A stretch of DNA of 64,000 bases from Bacteroidales bacterium UBA4772 (GCA_002403305.1 DHHM01000004.1:1-64000), one strand, 5' to 3'; positions 15,150 through 24,391 are shown, counted from the stretch's first letter. A program made the numbers and translations. Notes: a model not told the origin generated them from the sequence alone.

Positions 15150-17936
15150 TTATCTGTACAGCAGGTATTTCTGTCTCATTTCCATAAATTCAGCCACATC
15201 ATCCTGGCAGGCTTTCACCACCTCCTCCACGGTGACACCGGGCTCGTTGAGCTGCCGCATCAGCAGCGGCGGCGACCACACCAGTGAGTCAGGGCTTGTC
15301 TTCCTGTAGGCATCGATGATATGCAGTGAAGCTTCAACCGAACGGAAGGCTGCGGGGTCTGTCAGCATTATCTCCACGCCGCCGCACATCTCGTTCCATG
15401 GTTTGCTGCTGCGGTTATAGCCTGTCCCCGCAGACCGCGGAACAAAGTATACCGGCCTGAAGTAAGCCCCGCGTATGCCTCTTGAGTTGAGGTCGTCTGC
15501 CGCCTTGCCGGCATCCACCCAGGGTGCGCCGGTCAGGAGGAACGGTTTGGTGGTGCCCCTTCCCTCCGAGATATTCGTCCTCTCAAAGAGGCACTGCCCC
15601 GGATAAACCACCGCCGTCTCCCAGTTGTCTATGTTTGGCGAAGGCATCACCCACATCAATCCTGTCTCATCCCACATCATGCTGCGGCGCCATCCCCTCA
15701 TCTTTATTACCGTCAGGTCAGCGCCATATCCCTCGGTCTCATTCCACATGGTTGCCAGCTCGCCGTAGGTCATGCCGTGGCGCAGCGGGATGCGGTGCCG
15801 GTACATTCTGATGGTGTCGTGCATCGGTCCTTCCACCACGCGTCCGCCCAGCGGGTTGGGCCTGTCGAGTACAATAAAGGGTATGCCGGCCTTAGCGCAT
15901 GCCTCCATGGCATGAGACATGGAGAACTTGAAGGTATACCATGCCGAGCCCACACCCTGTATGTCGAACAGCATCACATCAATGCTGTCGAGCCACTCCT
16001 GTTTAGGTGCCCAGGAGTCGCCGTAGAGGCTGTAGACAGGTATGCCCGTCACCGGGTCAGGCTCACCGCTGGCCTGTATCCTGCCGTGCAGCGCTCCCCT
16101 GATGCCGTGTTCGGCACCGAAGAGAGCCACCAGGTTCACCCCCGGCGTACCGGCGAGAATGTCAACCGTGCTGCGCATATCTGCACCCACGGCTGACGGG
16201 TTGGTTATCAGTCCTACTCTCTTGCCGGCGATCATATCAAGATGCTCCTCAACAAGAACGTCGACACCGGGAGTCACTGCCGGCGCCGGCACCGGTGGCC
16301 TCAGCCTCGCGGCATAGAAGGAGGTCAGCACCCCCTCAAGGGCGGGGGCATCGGCGAAGGTGAACTCCGTCACGGCCATCTTCACCGGCGGGCTTTCGTT
16401 GCCGTAACGGTCCACGGCTGACACTGCGATGCTGTCAAGAAGGATCAGCGCCTGTTCCACACCTGTCACCTTCTCCGGCTCTGTCCGCGCCAGGAAAGCG
16501 CTGTTGACGGTGAAGGCAGGGATGAGATCAGTCGTAGCTCCGGGTCCGTGAATATTCTGGTTCCACTGTGAACCGTACCTGTAATATACAACCCACCGGC
16601 TGACATCGGAGGGATCACTGTGGGTCCATGATATGTTCAGTGCATCTCCCTCCCGCCTCTTTGTCACCGACGGCGCTGCCGGTGCCTTACTGTCGAGCCA
16701 CGGTGAGGGCGGCACCAGGGCCTTCCTTTTATAGGGTCCCTCCGCCACAGTCTTTGCAAGCCCGGGGGTCCTGACCAGCGGGCCTATGCTCCAGTGCACC
16801 ACACCGGGGCTCTCCGGGAGAAGACCCCTGGTGATCATGATCTGGTTGACAGTCTCGTCAGCTGCCCTGGTGGCAGGCTGCAACCCTATATTAATTCCGG
16901 GCCAGAGATGCCTGCCTTTCAGGTTCTGCTCTTTCCACCATCCCAGCAGCACGGGGTAGCTCTGAGCTATCTGGTTGACGGGCCAGTAGAGCTGTGGTGA
17001 GTAATAGTCGATCCATCCTTTGTTGAGCCACAGCTTTGCATCAGCATAGAGTGTCTCATGCTGGTTAAAGCCACCGCCGATGGCAGGCGGATTGTAGGGC
17101 TGCCAGATGCCGAAGGGGCTAAGCCCGAACTTGACCCATGGCTTCTCCGCCTTGATACCCTTATATAATCTTTCAATGAAAACATTGACAGCCTCCCTTC
17201 TCCAGTCGGAACGCGACAGCTTGCCTCCGCCGGTCTGGTATGCCTGCCAGCTCTCGTCATCGGGAAAATCCTTGAAGTTGTTGTAGTCAGGATAGGGATA
17301 AAAGTAGTCGTCGAAGTGTATCCCGTCAAGGTCATACCTGCGCACGAGATCCATGACAACATTGTAGGAGTGATCCTGCGTGCCCTTCAGGGCAGGGTCC
17401 ATCCACCAGTAATTCTCCACCTCGAGCTTCAGTACCAGCTCCGGGCGTTTTCGCACTATCGAGGCATCGGTCACCTCCCCGCCGGCAGGATGATGTGCAC
17501 GGTATGGATTGAGCCAGGCATGCAGTTCTATCCCCCGGGTATGTGCCTCATCGATCCAGAACTGCAGCGGGTCATAATACGGGTCCGGAGCTTTGCCCTG
17601 CTCTCCGGTAAGGTAGTAAGACCATGGCTCGAGCTCACTCCTGTACATGGCATCACAGTGCGGCCTGACCTGAAAGACCACTGCGTTGAAATTATTCTTA
17701 TGGAGGAGATCAAGGAGGGCGATAGCCTCACTCTTCTGCTCCTCAACGGAGAGGCCCGGCTTGCTGGGCCAGTTGATGTTGGCAACGGTGGCTACCCAGG
17801 CTGCACGGAACTCACGCTCGGCTGCGGGAGTGCGGCCCGACGGGTCGCCGGTGACGGCAACCTTTGAGGTTGAGCATCCGGCAAAAGCAGCGAGCAGCAG
17901 GGCTGCCACAAATGTCAGTAATGATTTTCCTGGCAT
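15150..17936 (-). CDS. GHL10 (DUF187) - NamZ (GH171, DUF1343) fusion lipoprotein
   Basis: A 928-residue lipoprotein (signal MPGKSLLTF..., lipobox FAGC). Residues about 40-400 are a GHL10/family-10-like glycosidase barrel: FRAAWVATVANINWPS, FQVRPHCDAMYRSELEPWS, ELHAWLNPYRAHH, LDGIHFDDYFYPYPD and YYSPQLYWP. About 410-530 looks like a fibronectin-III-type linker domain. About 555-925 is a DUF1343 domain: GKRVGLITNPSAV, LFGAEHGIRG, LFDIQGVGSAWYTF, LDRPNPLGG. DUF1343 members include NamZ, an exo-beta-N-acetylmuramidase (GH171). The fusion may therefore trim peptidoglycan glycan ends. I chose ATG at 17936; a longer frame starts at 17978 but is not signal-peptide-like. The amidase gene follows. Confidence 0.9.
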   Translation of the reverse strand: MPGKSLLTFVAALLLAAFAGCSTSKVAVTGDPSGRTPAAEREFRAAWVATVANINWPSKPGLSVEEQKSEAIALLDLLHKNNFNAVVFQVRPHCDAMYRSELEPWSYYLTGEQGKAPDPYYDPLQFWIDEAHTRGIELHAWLNPYRAHHPAGGEVTDASIVRKRPELVLKLEVENYWWMDPALKGTQDHSYNVVMDLVRRYDLDGIHFDDYFYPYPDYNNFKDFPDDESWQAYQTGGGKLSRSDWRREAVNVFIERLYKGIKAEKPWVKFGLSPFGIWQPYNPPAIGGGFNQHETLYADAKLWLNKGWIDYYSPQLYWPVNQIAQSYPVLLGWWKEQNLKGRHLWPGINIGLQPATRAADETVNQIMITRGLLPESPGVVHWSIGPLVRTPGLAKTVAEGPYKRKALVPPSPWLDSKAPAAPSVTKRREGDALNISWTHSDPSDVSRWVVYYRYGSQWNQNIHGPGATTDLIPAFTVNSAFLARTEPEKVTGVEQALILLDSIAVSAVDRYGNESPPVKMAVTEFTFADAPALEGVLTSFYAARLRPPVPAPAVTPGVDVLVEEHLDMIAGKRVGLITNPSAVGADMRSTVDILAGTPGVNLVALFGAEHGIRGALHGRIQASGEPDPVTGIPVYSLYGDSWAPKQEWLDSIDVMLFDIQGVGSAWYTFKFSMSHAMEACAKAGIPFIVLDRPNPLGGRVVEGPMHDTIRMYRHRIPLRHGMTYGELATMWNETEGYGADLTVIKMRGWRRSMMWDETGLMWVMPSPNIDNWETAVVYPGQCLFERTNISEGRGTTKPFLLTGAPWVDAGKAADDLNSRGIRGAYFRPVYFVPRSAGTGYNRSSKPWNEMCGGVEIMLTDPAAFRSVEASLHIIDAYRKTSPDSLVWSPPLLMRQLNEPGVTVEEVVKACQDDVAEFMEMRQKYLLYR

Positions 17937-17965
17937 AATTATCTGTTTTTGGTGGTTGACGAATA

Positions 17966-17973
17966 CAAATATA
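17966..17973 (-). promoter_or_regulatory. Candidate -7 promoter element for the NamZ-amidase operon
   Basis: On the minus strand this reads TATATTTG, an exact TAnnTTTG match, 30 bases upstream of the chosen start at 17936. That would give a leader of about 23 bases. It lies inside the longer frame to 17978, which supports the shorter start. No clear -33 box is visible. Confidence 0.45.
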
Positions 17974-18035
17974 AACAACCCCTGTGGCCCGGATGGCTTC
18001 AGGAGACTGAATCATTTCGGCTATACAACATATTC

Positions 18036-18800
18036 TCAGACAAGAGTGACCTTTATTCCCTCATCACGAATTATCTGTATGATGTTGCCCGGTGCATTCC
18101 TGTCGGTGATGATGTGATGCACCTTGTTCAGCTTGCAGATCCTGCCAAAGCCCCTCTTGCCGAACTTGGTAGAATCGGCAAGCACAATCACCTCCTGTGC
18201 TGCATTGATCATGTACTGGTTCAGGTGAGCCTCGGCTATGTTGCTTGTCGTCAGCCCTATGTCAAGGGCGAGACCATCAATGCCTATAAAGAGCTTGCTG
18301 CACATCATCTCCGTGAGGAGGGTTTCGGCATAGGGACCGATGACCGAGGCGGAGCTCCTGCGAAGCGCTCCTCCCAGCTGAATTATGTCGATGTTAGGCT
18401 TATAACTCAGTATCAGGGATACTTTCACAGAAGGTGTGATGACGGTGATGGGATCGGTTATCATGATATGCTGGGCAAAGGTGAGCACCGTGGTCCCGGA
18501 AGCGATTATGATCCTGTCGTTCTTCTCCAGCAGCCGGTTCGCAGCCTCGGCAATCCTGATCTTCTCATTCACCTGAACCTTCTCCTTCTCGTCGATGTGG
18601 CGGTCGATGGTGAGTGAACTGACCGGGCTGGCGCTGCCGTGGTTGCGGATGAGGAGCCTCCTCTGCTCCAGTTCTTTCAGATCCTTACGGATCGTAACCT
18701 CAGAAACCCCAAGACGTTCACTCAGGTCGTGAACCCATACATAACCCTCCTTTTCAAGTTCAGCCAGTATTATCTTATGGCGCTGCGCAATGTTTCTCAT
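18036..18800 (-). CDS. glpR: DeoR/GlpR-family transcriptional repressor
   Basis: A 254-residue regulator. The N-terminus has the DeoR helix-turn-helix: QRHKIILAELEKEGYVWVHDLSERLGVSEVTIRKDLKELEQRRLLIRNHGSA. The C-terminal domain is the sugar-phosphate-binding isomerase-like fold: IIIASGTTVLTFAQHI, GLALDIGLTTSNIAEAHLNQYMI and VLADSTKFGKRGF. Divergent position next to glpD and a GlpT-like transporter identifies it as the local GlpR, probably responding to glycerol-3-phosphate. ATG at 18800 (MRNIAQRHK) is chosen over a longer frame to 18938, because DeoR proteins begin just before the helix-turn-helix and a promoter element lies in the extension. Confidence 0.88.
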   Translation of the reverse strand: MRNIAQRHKIILAELEKEGYVWVHDLSERLGVSEVTIRKDLKELEQRRLLIRNHGSASPVSSLTIDRHIDEKEKVQVNEKIRIAEAANRLLEKNDRIIIASGTTVLTFAQHIMITDPITVITPSVKVSLILSYKPNIDIIQLGGALRRSSASVIGPYAETLLTEMMCSKLFIGIDGLALDIGLTTSNIAEAHLNQYMINAAQEVIVLADSTKFGKRGFGRICKLNKVHHIITDRNAPGNIIQIIRDEGIKVTLV

Positions 18801-18838
18801 GATTCTCGGACCGGCAGCCGGATTTATTAATGTCAGTT

Positions 18839-18846
18839 CAAACTTA
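18839..18846 (-). promoter_or_regulatory. Candidate -7 promoter element for glpR
   Basis: The minus strand reads TAAGTTTG, an exact TAnnTTTG match, 38 bases before the chosen glpR start. The position implies a leader of about 30 bases. Confidence 0.4.
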
Positions 18847-19002
18847 CATAAAAACACCCTATTTTTCACGTGCAGGTAAAAATCAAGGTCCTGCCCTGAT
18901 TCATGCAGGAAAGATAATTGTAAAAGTAATAATTGCAAAGCAATACGAAATATTAAAAAAGTTAATAATATTACGATTTATTATTTTTTCTTTCTTTTTT
19001 GT

Positions 19003-19034
19003 TTTGATTTGAGAAAATGTTGTAATAATTTTAC
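19003..19034 (+). promoter_or_regulatory. Candidate glpD promoter with overlapping dyad (possible GlpR operator)
   Basis: TTTG at 19003-19006 and TAATTTTA at 19026-19033 are 19 bases apart, the usual spacing of Bacteroidota -33 and -7 boxes; the -7 box has one mismatch to TAnnTTTG. A dyad GTAATAATTTTAC (19022-19034) lies over the -7 box. Its left part GTAATAATT occurs again at 18926-18934, between the glpR and glpD promoters. Repressor binding here would block glpD; this is inference. Confidence 0.4.
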
Positions 19035-19075
19035 TCTGTTTTTCTGACATAAATCATAATTAAGCTTCTGATAAA

Positions 19076-20665
19076 TTGGAAAGAGAAGAATTCATAAATC
19101 AGCTGAAGCGCCAGGGCAAGCCGTGGGACTTCATCGTTATCGGCGGAGGGGCAACCGGACTTGGTGTTGCCATCGATGCAGCTGCAAGGGGCTACAGTAC
19201 CCTTTTATTGGAACAGTCAGATTTTGCCAAGGCCACCTCGGCGCGCAGCACGAAGCTGGTGCACGGCGGGGTGAGGTACCTGCAGAAGGGTGATGTGGCC
19301 CTGGTGCGTGAGGCGCTGCACGAGAGAGGTTATCTCAGGAAGAATGCGCCTCACCTGGTGAAGAACCAGCGTTTCATCATTGCCAACTACAGGTGGTGGG
19401 AGAAGCCCTTTTACACACTGGGGCTCACCTTTTATGATCTACTGTCGGGAGGCATGAGCCTCGGACGTTCGCTTCCGATGAAGAAAAGGGATGTGATAAA
19501 GGCTATACCACAGATTGTCCGTGAGAAGCTGAAGGGAGGCGTGATATACCATGACGGCCAGTTTGACGACTCGCGTCTGGCGGTGAACATGATGCAGACG
19601 GCCATAGAGCAGGGAGCCACGGTGGTCAACTATGTAAGGGTGAAGGAGCTTCTCAAAAATGCTGAGGGCAGGGTCAGCGGCGTGGTAGCCGTTGATGAGC
19701 TCGACGGCACCGGATTCACGGCTGAAGGCAGGTGCATCATAAATGCCACCGGCATCTTCGTTGACGATATAATAAGGATGGACAATCCGAAACAGCAGCC
19801 CCTCGTCAGGCCCAGCCAGGGTGTCCACCTGGTGGTCGACAAAAGTTTCCTGGGAGGCGATGATGCCATCATGATACCCAAGACCAGCGACGGCAGGGTG
19901 ATGTTCGGGGTGCCATGGCATGACCGGGTCATCCTCGGCACCACTGACGTGCCGGTGAAGGAGTTTGTGCTGGAGCCCAGGGCTCTCGACGAGGAGGTCG
20001 ACTTCATCCTTGAGACTGCCGGTCGCTACCTCACAAAAAAACCGCAGCGCAGCGACGTGCTCTGCGTCTTCGCCGGGCTGAGGCCGCTGGCAGCACCCAA
20101 ACACGGTGCCGACGGTGCCAAAACGAAAGAGATATCCCGCAGCCATAAGATGCTGGTGTCGCCGTCAGGACTGGTGACTATCACCGGAGGCAAGTGGACC
20201 ACCTACAGGAAGATGGCGGAAGACACCGTGAACCTGGCCGTGAAGACAGGGAAACTGCCCTACAGGGAGTGCACCACAAAGACGCTGAAGATACACGGGT
20301 ACTTTGAGAATCCCGACAGGAGTGATATAAGATACATATACGGCAGCGACCGTGAGGAGATACGGAAGATGCAGCAGGAGGACCCCGCCTTTGCGGAGAA
20401 GCTCAACGGCTGCGCTGACTTCACCGTTGCCGAAGTGGTATGGGCAGTGAGAAAGGAGATGGCCCGCACCGTCGATGATGTGCTGGCACGCCGGGTACGG
20501 GTCCTCTATCTCGATGCCAGGGCCGCCATAGAGCTGGCACCCGGGGTGGCAGCGATCATGGCCGCCGAGCTGGGCAGGGACAAAGCATGGGAAGAGCAGC
20601 AGGTGAAGGATTTTTCTGAGATGGCCAGGGGTTATGTGATGGAATGGAAGGAAAAGCGTAGTTAA
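19076..20665 (+). CDS. glpD: FAD-dependent glycerol-3-phosphate dehydrogenase GlpD
   Basis: A 529-residue membrane-associated flavoenzyme that oxidises sn-glycerol-3-phosphate to dihydroxyacetone phosphate and passes electrons to quinone. Visible: FAD-binding FIVIGGGATGLGVAIDAAARG at the N-terminus, the family motif STKLVHGGVRYLQKGD, the substrate-region GVPWHDRVILGTTD, FAGLRPL, and GGKWTTYRKMAED before the C-terminal helical domain. Length is that of E. coli GlpD (501) plus a short tail. The start is TTG at 19076, as no in-frame ATG fits. It is the first gene of the plus-strand string that ends at 32656. No glycerol kinase is present, so the pathway is fed by glycerol-3-phosphate, not glycerol. 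Confidence 0.94.
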   Translation: MEREEFINQLKRQGKPWDFIVIGGGATGLGVAIDAAARGYSTLLLEQSDFAKATSARSTKLVHGGVRYLQKGDVALVREALHERGYLRKNAPHLVKNQRFIIANYRWWEKPFYTLGLTFYDLLSGGMSLGRSLPMKKRDVIKAIPQIVREKLKGGVIYHDGQFDDSRLAVNMMQTAIEQGATVVNYVRVKELLKNAEGRVSGVVAVDELDGTGFTAEGRCIINATGIFVDDIIRMDNPKQQPLVRPSQGVHLVVDKSFLGGDDAIMIPKTSDGRVMFGVPWHDRVILGTTDVPVKEFVLEPRALDEEVDFILETAGRYLTKKPQRSDVLCVFAGLRPLAAPKHGADGAKTKEISRSHKMLVSPSGLVTITGGKWTTYRKMAEDTVNLAVKTGKLPYRECTTKTLKIHGYFENPDRSDIRYIYGSDREEIRKMQQEDPAFAEKLNGCADFTVAEVVWAVRKEMARTVDDVLARRVRVLYLDARAAIELAPGVAAIMAAELGRDKAWEEQQVKDFSEMARGYVMEWKEKRS

Positions 20666-20786
20666 CCCCTGTAGGTGTTAGGGAGATTTAACATTATCTT
20701 AATCATAAACTGACTGAAAAAAACGAAAGATTGACAATATTGGGGCCCCACCACAAACAAAGGGAGAAACTCAAACTGACACGCCT

Positions 20787-22241
20787 ATGATCAACTTTCT
20801 GAAACCACCGCCATACAAGGATCCGCTGCCGGCCGATAAGATTGATCCGACATACAAGCGACTTCGAATGCAGGTCTTCCTCGGCGCTTTTTTGGGTTAT
20901 GCAGCCTATTATCTTGTGAGGAAGAACCTCGCCCTGGCCATTCCGGGAATGATACAGCCCCTGGAGAACGGCGGCCTGGGATACACCAAGCTGCAGCTGG
21001 GCATAGCCCTCTCAGCCATCTCCATTGCCTACGCCTTCAGCAAGTTCCTCATGGGAGCCCTCTCTGACAGGTCTGACGCCCGGAAGTTCCTGGTGATAGG
21101 ACTGGTGTTGTCGGCATCACTGATGATGTCTGTGGGGCTCTTCCCCTTTGCCACCAGCTCTGTAGCCATAATCTTTGCCTTCATGCTGGTCATAGGATGG
21201 CTGGCAGGCATGGGCTGGCCTCCCTGCGGAAGAATAATGGTGCACTGGTTCTCGCACAATGAGCGCAGCTTCAAGATGGGCATCTGGAACACCTCCCACA
21301 CCGTGGGCAGCGGACTAATGGGCAACCTCGCCGCCTGGGGCACCGTGCTGCTTGGCGGACTCTTCGTTGCCGATATCGGAGGCGGCATAATGGTGGAACA
21401 GAGCTGGAGAGCAGTGTTTGTGCTGCCAAGCGCGGTTGCCCTCATAATAGCCATCTTCTGCTGGTGGGCCCTGAGAGATACCCCACAGTCGTGCGGACTG
21501 CCAGCCATAGACAAATACCGGAATGACACTCCGGCACAGAAGGAGATGAGCTCCGACAAGAAAATTCCCGTTAAGGAACTATTTGTAAAATATATCTTCA
21601 GGAACAAGATCCTCTGGCTGATAGCCCTGGCCAATATATTCGTATATCTTATAAGGTACGGCATCGGCGACTGGGCTCCGACATACTGCGAGGAGGCAGG
21701 GCTGCTCACCAGTGAACAGAGCAAGATGGCATTCTCACTACATAACTATGCAGGCGTACCGGGCATGGTGCTCATCGGATGGATCTCCTCCAAACTTTTC
21801 AAGGGCAGATGTGCACCCGCAAACGTGATCTTCATGGTGCTGGTGCTGCTCAGCATCATCCTCTACTGGAAGGCAGTGCCTGTGGCATCATTTCTCTCCG
21901 GGACATTCTCCTCAGACCCTGACACCACCAGGGTCGCCGTGGTCTACTCAGCCCTGATAGCCATAGGATTCTTCATCTACGGGCCGGTGGCGCTGATCGG
22001 AGTGCAGGCCATCAACCTGGTGCCCAAGAACGCCGCCGGAACGGCGGCAGGATTTGTGGGACTCTTCGGCTACCTGCTGGGTGATGCCCTCCTGTCAAAG
22101 GTGATGATCGGCGCAGTCGCTGACAACGTCAACCTGGGCTGGGAAGCCACCTTCAAGATATTTATTGTAGCCAGCGTACTGGCGGCACTCTTCTCTGCCA
22201 CAACCTGGAAGAAGGAGAGAGCAACATATAATGGACACTAA
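20787..22241 (+). CDS. glpT: GlpT/UhpT-type organophosphate:phosphate antiporter (probable glycerol-3-phosphate transporter)
   Basis: A 484-residue major facilitator with twelve helices. It carries the organophosphate antiporter signature GMGWPPCGRIMVHWFSHNERSFKMGIWNTSHTVGSGLMG in the helix 4-5 region, and YLVRKNLALAIPGM in helix 1 with the substrate-contacting Arg. Related proteins exchange glycerol-3-phosphate, hexose phosphate or phosphoglycerate for inorganic phosphate. Its position after glpD argues for glycerol-3-phosphate. A further Arg in FVYLIRYGIGDWAPTY corresponds to the second phosphate-binding Arg. It is 121 bases after glpD; the gap holds no clear gene or terminator. The next gene starts 12 bases after its stop. 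Confidence 0.88.
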   Translation: MINFLKPPPYKDPLPADKIDPTYKRLRMQVFLGAFLGYAAYYLVRKNLALAIPGMIQPLENGGLGYTKLQLGIALSAISIAYAFSKFLMGALSDRSDARKFLVIGLVLSASLMMSVGLFPFATSSVAIIFAFMLVIGWLAGMGWPPCGRIMVHWFSHNERSFKMGIWNTSHTVGSGLMGNLAAWGTVLLGGLFVADIGGGIMVEQSWRAVFVLPSAVALIIAIFCWWALRDTPQSCGLPAIDKYRNDTPAQKEMSSDKKIPVKELFVKYIFRNKILWLIALANIFVYLIRYGIGDWAPTYCEEAGLLTSEQSKMAFSLHNYAGVPGMVLIGWISSKLFKGRCAPANVIFMVLVLLSIILYWKAVPVASFLSGTFSSDPDTTRVAVVYSALIAIGFFIYGPVALIGVQAINLVPKNAAGTAAGFVGLFGYLLGDALLSKVMIGAVADNVNLGWEATFKIFIVASVLAALFSATTWKKERATYNGH

Positions 22242-22253
22242 AAAAACAGATTT

Positions 22254-23183
22254 ATGAAGCGACTGTTATCAATCTTTCTACTGACCGCCATAGGCCTCCT
22301 CACGGCACTTAATGCGCAGACCTACAGGCATATCTCCGGCTGGTCACAGGAGATCAACGACCAGATCGAGGGTTTTCTCAACACCACAGTCACCATGAAC
22401 ATCCGAAAGGTAGCAGTCTTTGACAGTGACGGTACCACCTTCGGCCAGGTGCCTCATTACCTGGCCGATGAAGCGCTTTACCGCTATGCTGACAATGTAC
22501 TTAAGGAGAGAAAGGACAGGGAGGCTAAAGAGAGGCTGAAGATCCTTGACCGTATGGTGAAGGACGGCAATAATGTAGGCAAGGCATATGTCGAAGACAG
22601 GGTCCACTTCCTTGCCGGCCTCTCGCCTGAAGAGATAGAGACCATTGGCTACGATTGCTACCGGGAGTCGTACCAGAACAAGACTTATCCCGAGATGAAA
22701 CAGCTGGTGGCCAACCTGAAGGAGTACGGCTTCGAGGTATACATACTGACGGCCTCGCCGGAGTTCCTCTATCAGAAGTTCGTCTCCGAGGAGTACGGTA
22801 TCCCGGTCACCAATGTTGTAGGTGCCAAGTGCGTGGTTAAGGAGGGTGTCACCACCGGGGAGATCATCCCTCCCATCCCCCAGGATGACGGCAAAGCCCA
22901 CACCATTGAGACCTTCATCAAGGCACGTCCGCTGATCGTCGGTGGCAACAGCCGCGGCGATATGGACATGCTTAACGAGTCGGCAGGACTGAAGATAGTT
23001 GTCAATCCTGATGACGTCACCGTCCGCGGTCCCGGGGACGGCCCCATGGCCGGTCACACGGTTAAATCGTACTGGGAGAAGGAGGGCGCACTGATAGTAA
23101 GATGCAACGATGTGCGGGACCCGAAGGTGAGATACCACACCGGTGAGTGGAAGATAAGAGAAAACAGGGCAAATCCGAAATAA
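22254..23183 (+). CDS. Exported HAD-superfamily phosphatase
   Basis: A 309-residue protein with a Sec signal peptide (cleavage near LNAQ, residue 22). The four HAD motifs are present: VFDSDGTTFGQ (nucleophile Asp and general acid Asp), ILTASPEF (motif II), DDGKAHTIETF with Lys (motif III), and VGGNSRGDMDML (motif IV, metal-binding Asp). The large helical cap after motif I is typical of HAD type IB, the group that includes phosphoserine and phosphorylcholine phosphatases. In a glycerophosphodiester locus an exported phosphatase could act on a released head-group phosphate or on glycerol-phosphate; the substrate is not known. The gene is 12 bases after the transporter and 12 bases before the diesterase. 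Confidence 0.82.
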   Translation: MKRLLSIFLLTAIGLLTALNAQTYRHISGWSQEINDQIEGFLNTTVTMNIRKVAVFDSDGTTFGQVPHYLADEALYRYADNVLKERKDREAKERLKILDRMVKDGNNVGKAYVEDRVHFLAGLSPEEIETIGYDCYRESYQNKTYPEMKQLVANLKEYGFEVYILTASPEFLYQKFVSEEYGIPVTNVVGAKCVVKEGVTTGEIIPPIPQDDGKAHTIETFIKARPLIVGGNSRGDMDMLNESAGLKIVVNPDDVTVRGPGDGPMAGHTVKSYWEKEGALIVRCNDVRDPKVRYHTGEWKIRENRANPK

Positions 23184-23195
23184 TGAATAACACCT

Positions 23196-24377
23196 ATGAA
23201 GAGACAGTTATTACTGCTGATGCTTATCACGGCACTTATGACCGGGTGTGGACAAAAAAAAGTGACGGGTGAGATGACGGTACAAAGCTATATGCCTGAC
23301 AATGCTGTCATTGCTCACCGGGGAACAATCTACTGGGCTCCTGAACTTACCGAGGCCGCCTTTCGGTGGGCGCGCAACACCGGTGCCGACTACATGGAAC
23401 TGGATGTACACAGGACGAAAGATAGTGTCCTGGTCATAATGCACGACAAGAGTTTCAAACGAACCACTGACGTTGCTGAGAAGTTTCCCGGCAGGGAGAG
23501 TGATCCCGTCAGCAGCTTCACCTGGGAAGAGATCATGCAGCTCGATGCCGGCAGCGCCTTCAACGTGAAAAACCCCGACCGGGCACGCGAGAGCTTCAGA
23601 GGCCTCGATGTCCTGGTCTTTGAAGATGTCTTCCGCATAGCAGAAGGGAAGAAGATAAAGCGTGACGAAGAGGGCAACCGCATAGTAAGCAGGGACGAGG
23701 CTGGCATATATCATTTTGAATATGAGCCTGATCCGGCAGACAACGGCCACAGGCCCGGCATCTATATTGAGGTGAAGATCTCCGAACAGTATCCCGGCAT
23801 CGAGGAGCAGATTTATGACGAGCTGACACGCATGGGATGGAACCCGCTCGAGGGTGAGGAGCTCAGCGCCGACGTGCCCTTCTGGTCGGAAGACAGGGTG
23901 AATGTGGGGAACACACGGGGCAAGATTCTCCTTCAGACCTTCTCGCGTGAGGGAATGATGAACATCAAACGGGTCTTTGGCGAAAAGGTGCTTGCCAGCT
24001 TCCTGGTGAGCAATCCCAAAACCGACAAATTTGCAAACGAGGAGGTCACCAATGAAATAATAGCCTTCGCGAAGGAGTGCGGTGCTCAGTTCATTGGCAC
24101 CAACCTGGGTGAGGAGAACGACGGCCTCTCACCTGCGTTCGCCGGTAAGATACATGAGGCAGGACTGAAGGCTAACATCTATTCCATCAACACTGTTGAG
24201 CAGATGGAGAAATATTTCGGTCCGGGCCAGGGTAGGAAAGCCTTTCCCCTGGCTGACGGCATGATCACCAACAGGACAGATCTCACGGTCGATTTCTACC
24301 ATGAGCGTAAAGTACGCGACTACGGAACAGAGGCTACACCGCAGGAGATACTCACCGATCTTGGATATAACGAGTAA
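23196..24377 (+). CDS. Glycerophosphodiester phosphodiesterase lipoprotein
   Basis: A 393-residue lipoprotein (lipobox MTGC, about residues 15-18). The mature protein is a GDPD TIM barrel: VIAHRGTIYWAPELTEAAF (catalytic His and Arg, metal Glu), YMELDVHRTKDSVLVIMHDKSFKRTTD (metal Glu/Asp, second catalytic His), IYIEVKI (metal Glu), and FIGTNLGEEND and KANIYSINT late in the barrel. It hydrolyses glycerophosphodiesters to glycerol-3-phosphate and an alcohol, which fits the GlpT-like transporter and GlpD encoded upstream. The lipid anchor puts it in the periplasm or at the cell surface. A 40-residue insertion at about 135-180 is unusual compared with GlpQ. Confidence 0.92.
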   Translation: MKRQLLLLMLITALMTGCGQKKVTGEMTVQSYMPDNAVIAHRGTIYWAPELTEAAFRWARNTGADYMELDVHRTKDSVLVIMHDKSFKRTTDVAEKFPGRESDPVSSFTWEEIMQLDAGSAFNVKNPDRARESFRGLDVLVFEDVFRIAEGKKIKRDEEGNRIVSRDEAGIYHFEYEPDPADNGHRPGIYIEVKISEQYPGIEEQIYDELTRMGWNPLEGEELSADVPFWSEDRVNVGNTRGKILLQTFSREGMMNIKRVFGEKVLASFLVSNPKTDKFANEEVTNEIIAFAKECGAQFIGTNLGEENDGLSPAFAGKIHEAGLKANIYSINTVEQMEKYFGPGQGRKAFPLADGMITNRTDLTVDFYHERKVRDYGTEATPQEILTDLGYNE

Positions 24378-24391
24378 ACGGTAAAAACGGA

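Noticed and set aside
18801..18938. Longer start for the DeoR-type regulator at 18938
   Set aside because: DeoR proteins begin just before the helix-turn-helix; the added 46 residues are unrelated and contain an exact -7 element.
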